A stretch of DNA of 64,000 bases from assembly GCA_964017235.1 (NCBI GenBank), contig OZ024936.1:62547028-62611027 (forward strand), in the 5' to 3' direction. The notes below the pieces were generated by a model. That model worked only from the letters and a program-made list of their open reading frames with translations, was not told the DNA's origin and did no database searches. The position numbers were made by a program, and so were the translations under genes. The stretch comes from Sabellastarte sp. h YS-2021. Lineage: Eukaryota > Annelida > Polychaeta > Sabellida > Sabellidae. Below are positions 61,261 through 64,000 of this stretch, one piece after another (position 1 is the stretch's first letter; each line of letters starts with the position of its first letter).

Positions 61261-63072
61261 AAAGTCCACAAAACTCAAACAAGGGTGACGTGGTTAGCTT
61301 TCACCCAACCACAGAGTCGAATCTTAGGACAGCACTGGGTGTTGAAATCTATAAACTCTGTATTATCGCCCGCATTTAGAAACCGCTTTCGGGGAAGTTT
61401 TCAGATTTGTGTCGCGAGATGGGGATTGGTTTACAAATATAAAGGGTCTGTAGATGCGCAGTTTCACAAAGCTGGTTTAAGATGAAAACCACCAGCATAT
61501 TTCCTGTCCACGGACTTGCCTCATTAATATTAATGAGCAAATATGCGCAGTCACGGCAGTTCTTTGTGGGGGTTTTGTAACAATATATTTTACAAGGCTG
61601 GTTTAAGATGAAAACTACCAGCATATTTCCTGTTCACGGACTTGCAGTTTGTAAGTTGATTTTGAAATGAGAAGACATATTTCAATTATGAAGCGTGGAT
61701 ATATAGTACTGTATATGGATATTTTACAGAAGCAAATTGTAAGTATTTAAATAAAATATTCGTGTGTTGTTTCTACAATATAACCAACAGCCACAATGAG
61801 CGAAAATAGGGAGCCGTAGATTATGCTGTATTTTACCGCTGTCCCGTGAAATTTTTCTGCCGTCCATTTTATAAAACATTGTCAGGAAATAAGATTAGCG
61901 AACTGCTTTATTTCGAAAATATACTGTAAAACAATTTGGAAGACAACTTCCTCCAAAATAAGAAACGGATTGACAGAAAAATGAAACACCTGATAACTGC
62001 TTGGACATGCAAAAGCGCCTTCGAGTGGTTGAATGTAGAACTACGGAGTTTGAAATATTTTCATTGTCTCTGCCAAAGGTGTTCTCGATTTTGATTGGCT
62101 GAACGAAAAATGTGTAGTACTACCGTGACGTCACTTCATTCATTAATTTCTTTCCGGTTTATTTGTTTGACAAATATTGAGTACATGTAGATGCGCAGAC
62201 AGCAATTTTACTATTAACAGTGACTGCGTGATAAACCAGTAGACAAATAAATTAATTGGGGTAATATTGGGGAAATCTGCAGACGAAACCGTTAAAAAAG
62301 ACTCGTTCGAGTAGGCCATCACAATAGCAAAGACAATAGTTTCCAGGACATACGGGTCTTTACAGAAAGCCAGACGTAGTGCTAGACAAGCTTTTTACTT
62401 TATAAAATATAACTGAATAAAAGCATTAAAAATCTTCAAAATGGCAGAGTGTATAATATACACCTGTATGTACAGATATGTGAAGAAAATATTATGCAGA
62501 ATTGATATTTAAGGGTTTAAACGGCGAATTTAAAATCGTGACCGCAACTCAGTACATAACTCGAATCAAAGATTCGACTAAAAACTATGAAAGGGCATAT
62601 TTAAAAATGCATCAGGACAAGTAATTCATCAGAAATGTGTAAGTTTAGTAGTTTTAGAGAAATCTGCATGACACACTAACAGATGCACACATGTATATAT
62701 AGACAAACAAGATGCATGTCATAATCGCCCACCTGGGCTAACTCCCAGAAGGAGATAACAAAGATGAAACACAAACACAAAAGAAACAATTAAGCAGTAC
62801 CTGACAACACAAAAAAACCCTAATCTACAATAGGCCTTTATATCTAATAGTGGTGAACTGCTGACATAACATATAACACAAATTTACTAACGGCCCACAA
62901 TAGGGCTAAAAAAACCATTGCTCACAGGTAGTGCTGAAAAAAAAAGAGAAATCTGAAATAAGCTTGTGTGTGGTGTGTATCTTCCCAGCCTGTCATGGCA
63001 AACGAACAAGAAGGGAGGAAAGTTTCAACTCAGGAATATTGCATTTCCACTTACTGCCAAAAACGTACATAC
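61261..63072. other. Intronic sequence (minus-strand gene) with a short direct repeat
   Basis: GCTGGTTTAAGATGAAAAC and CCAGCATATTTCCTGT recur 126 bp apart (61471 and 61597). Between them is the palindrome CTCATTAATATTAATGAG. TAGATGCGCAG occurs at 61451 and 62189. No further coding signal. Confidence 0.5.
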
Positions 63073-63244
63073 CCTCTATAAATATATCTTCCGTAGTAGT
63101 AAGAGGTCCTCCTACTTGATCATCAACACTAACGTCAGTTGAGTGATTGACAATATCCTCCTCCTGTGCATTATTATTTTGAAGAAATGAAAACTGTTCT
63201 TCTAAAAATAATGTTGCTCTGAAATTCGACTTTTCTTCATCCAT
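63073..63244 (-). CDS. Host gene, first coding exon
   Basis: It starts with ATG at 63244-63242 (MDEEKSNFRATLFLEEQFSF) and runs 57 codons plus one base to a GTATGT donor at 63072-63067. The sequence is acidic and polar, ending ...LTTTEDIFIEG when joined. The one-base overhang fits the two-base start of the exon at 56583-55324, so direct splicing across a 6489-bp intron keeps the frame. Composition and the clean donor support a real exon. I do not recognise the protein. The ATG is the first in frame after an upstream stop, but a non-coding first exon cannot be excluded. Confidence 0.62.
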
Positions 63245-63314
63245 TTAGTGTGCTCTCCTGTAATGTGGTAACTACAGTACACGGTTGTCATTAATGTTAG
63301 ACAATGATATAAAA
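63245..63314 (-). promoter_or_regulatory. Presumed 5' UTR/promoter-proximal region of the host gene
   Basis: Placement only: it lies directly upstream of the ATG. No TATA box or clear initiator is visible, and a foldback element occupies the next 530 bp. Confidence 0.3.
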
Positions 63315-63841
63315 TGTGAAGCGACTCCTGTCACGGCATCATGGTTTTAACTTTTCGTCTAAAGTCATGGCGTCGCTAATTTAGTCATAACACCATCGAT
63401 TCGCACATATAAATTATATGTTGGAGAACCCCACAGACTACTGTGACCTCATGAATATTAATGAGTAGTCAACAAATTCTTCAAGTAAAATATTGTTAAA
63501 AAATCTCAAGGAATCATTAAATATTTCCTACGCATATATATGAATATTCATGAGCTGTGTGGTCAATCTAGTATGTAGCAGAAAATACTGTTAAGAAACC
63601 ATCATGGAAATCTGACATTATTAATATTAATGAGTTGTTCGTGAATGTTGGTACTAGTTTGCAAGTCCAAGAATTGTGTTCTATTTATAAAGAATTGTTG
63701 GATAAAAAAAACAATATTTGAATTTGGCGTATATACTTATAAGAAATTAACTGAGTTGTTGAAACTTGTTGATTTTCAGTGCGATGCCATGACTTTCGAC
63801 AAAAACTTAAAACCATAATGTTGTGACAGGAGTCACATTGC
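63315..63841. mobile_element. Foldback/MITE-like element with ~60-bp inverted arms
   Basis: The left arm (63315-63376: GACTCCTGTCACGGCATC, ATGGTTTTAACTTTT, AAAGTCATGGCGTCGC) is mirrored by the right arm (63781-63840: GCGATGCCATGACTTT, AAACTTAAAACCAT, GTGACAGGAGTC) with about 80% identity by eye. The 404-bp interior has ~2.5 tandem units of 80-89 bp, each starting at an AATATTAATGAG/AATATTCATGAG palindrome (63451, 63540, 63620). No target duplication found, no ORF. Confidence 0.65.
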
Positions 63842-64000
63842 ACAAAATAGGTAGCTAAACACATTTTATGTGATACATATACAGTGATACATATAAACCA
63901 GGGTTTACTTATTCCATTTCTTAATAATTTAAGGAAATAACATATAACCGGACAATATAATGACAACTTGTGTAGTGGCATTCTACAAGTGAATGCCAGC
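63842..64000. other. Right-edge sequence, nothing recognised
   Basis: AT-rich, no ORF or repeat supported. Confidence 0.4.

Overview
This is animal (metazoan) nuclear DNA: AT-rich, gene-poor and packed with transposable elements. The element mix (a DIRS-order tyrosine-recombinase retrotransposon, several degraded LINEs, and hairpin-ended elements carrying tandem repeats) is typical of marine invertebrates. A lophotrochozoan such as a bivalve is my best guess, at low confidence. I see no bacterial genes, rRNA, tRNA or CRISPR array.

Layout. 1-3.9 kb: a well-preserved DIRS-like retrotransposon (gag-like ORF cut by the left edge, RT/RNase H, tyrosine recombinase). 4-12 kb: mostly unassigned AT-rich DNA with a TIR MITE (6.6-7.2 kb) and one R1 repeat element (7.6-9.3 kb). 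11.7-37.4 kb: a nest. One plus-strand L1/Tx1-like LINE ORF can be followed in four pieces (12.6-13.3, 16.9-17.0, 23.6-23.8 and 36.8-37.4 kb). They are separated by an R5 element with a 169-bp array, two R2 elements (6.6 and 11.2 kb) made of 146-bp and 155-bp arrays, and an R1 element. 37.4-52 kb: more hairpin-ended elements (an R2/R5 chimera, two R4 copies, R1), a possible TIR transposon torn open by other insertions, and two minus-strand LINE remnants. 52.2-54.5 kb: a third minus-strand LINE. 54.5-64 kb: a host gene on the minus strand, with a first coding exon at 63073-63244 and a large serine-rich exon at 55324-56583. The splice phases agree. The intron is full of repeats, including a hAT element with a perfect 8-bp target duplication.

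The most interesting pattern is an architecture shared by element families with unrelated sequences, which I call R1, R2, R4, R5 and R6 (R3 is incomplete). Each starts with a short hairpin followed by a word X. Each has a tandem-repeat core. Each ends in a hairpin whose outer arm is the reverse complement of X. This resembles non-autonomous Helentron/Helitron-like (HINE) elements, but the same core arrays occur between different termini, so ends and cores look like exchangeable modules. The cores also carry transcription-factor-like words: AGGTCA direct repeats (nuclear-receptor DR1 type) in R1, TCAAGGTCA-type sites in the 146-bp unit, and a YY1-type GCCGCCATTTT in every good 169-bp unit. The two R2 elements differ in length by exactly 30 units of 155 bp (4650 bp).

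All coordinates come from reading the sequence by eye. No database or alignment program was used. Family names R1-R6 and unit names alpha (146 bp), beta (155 bp) and gamma (169 bp) are labels for this answer only.
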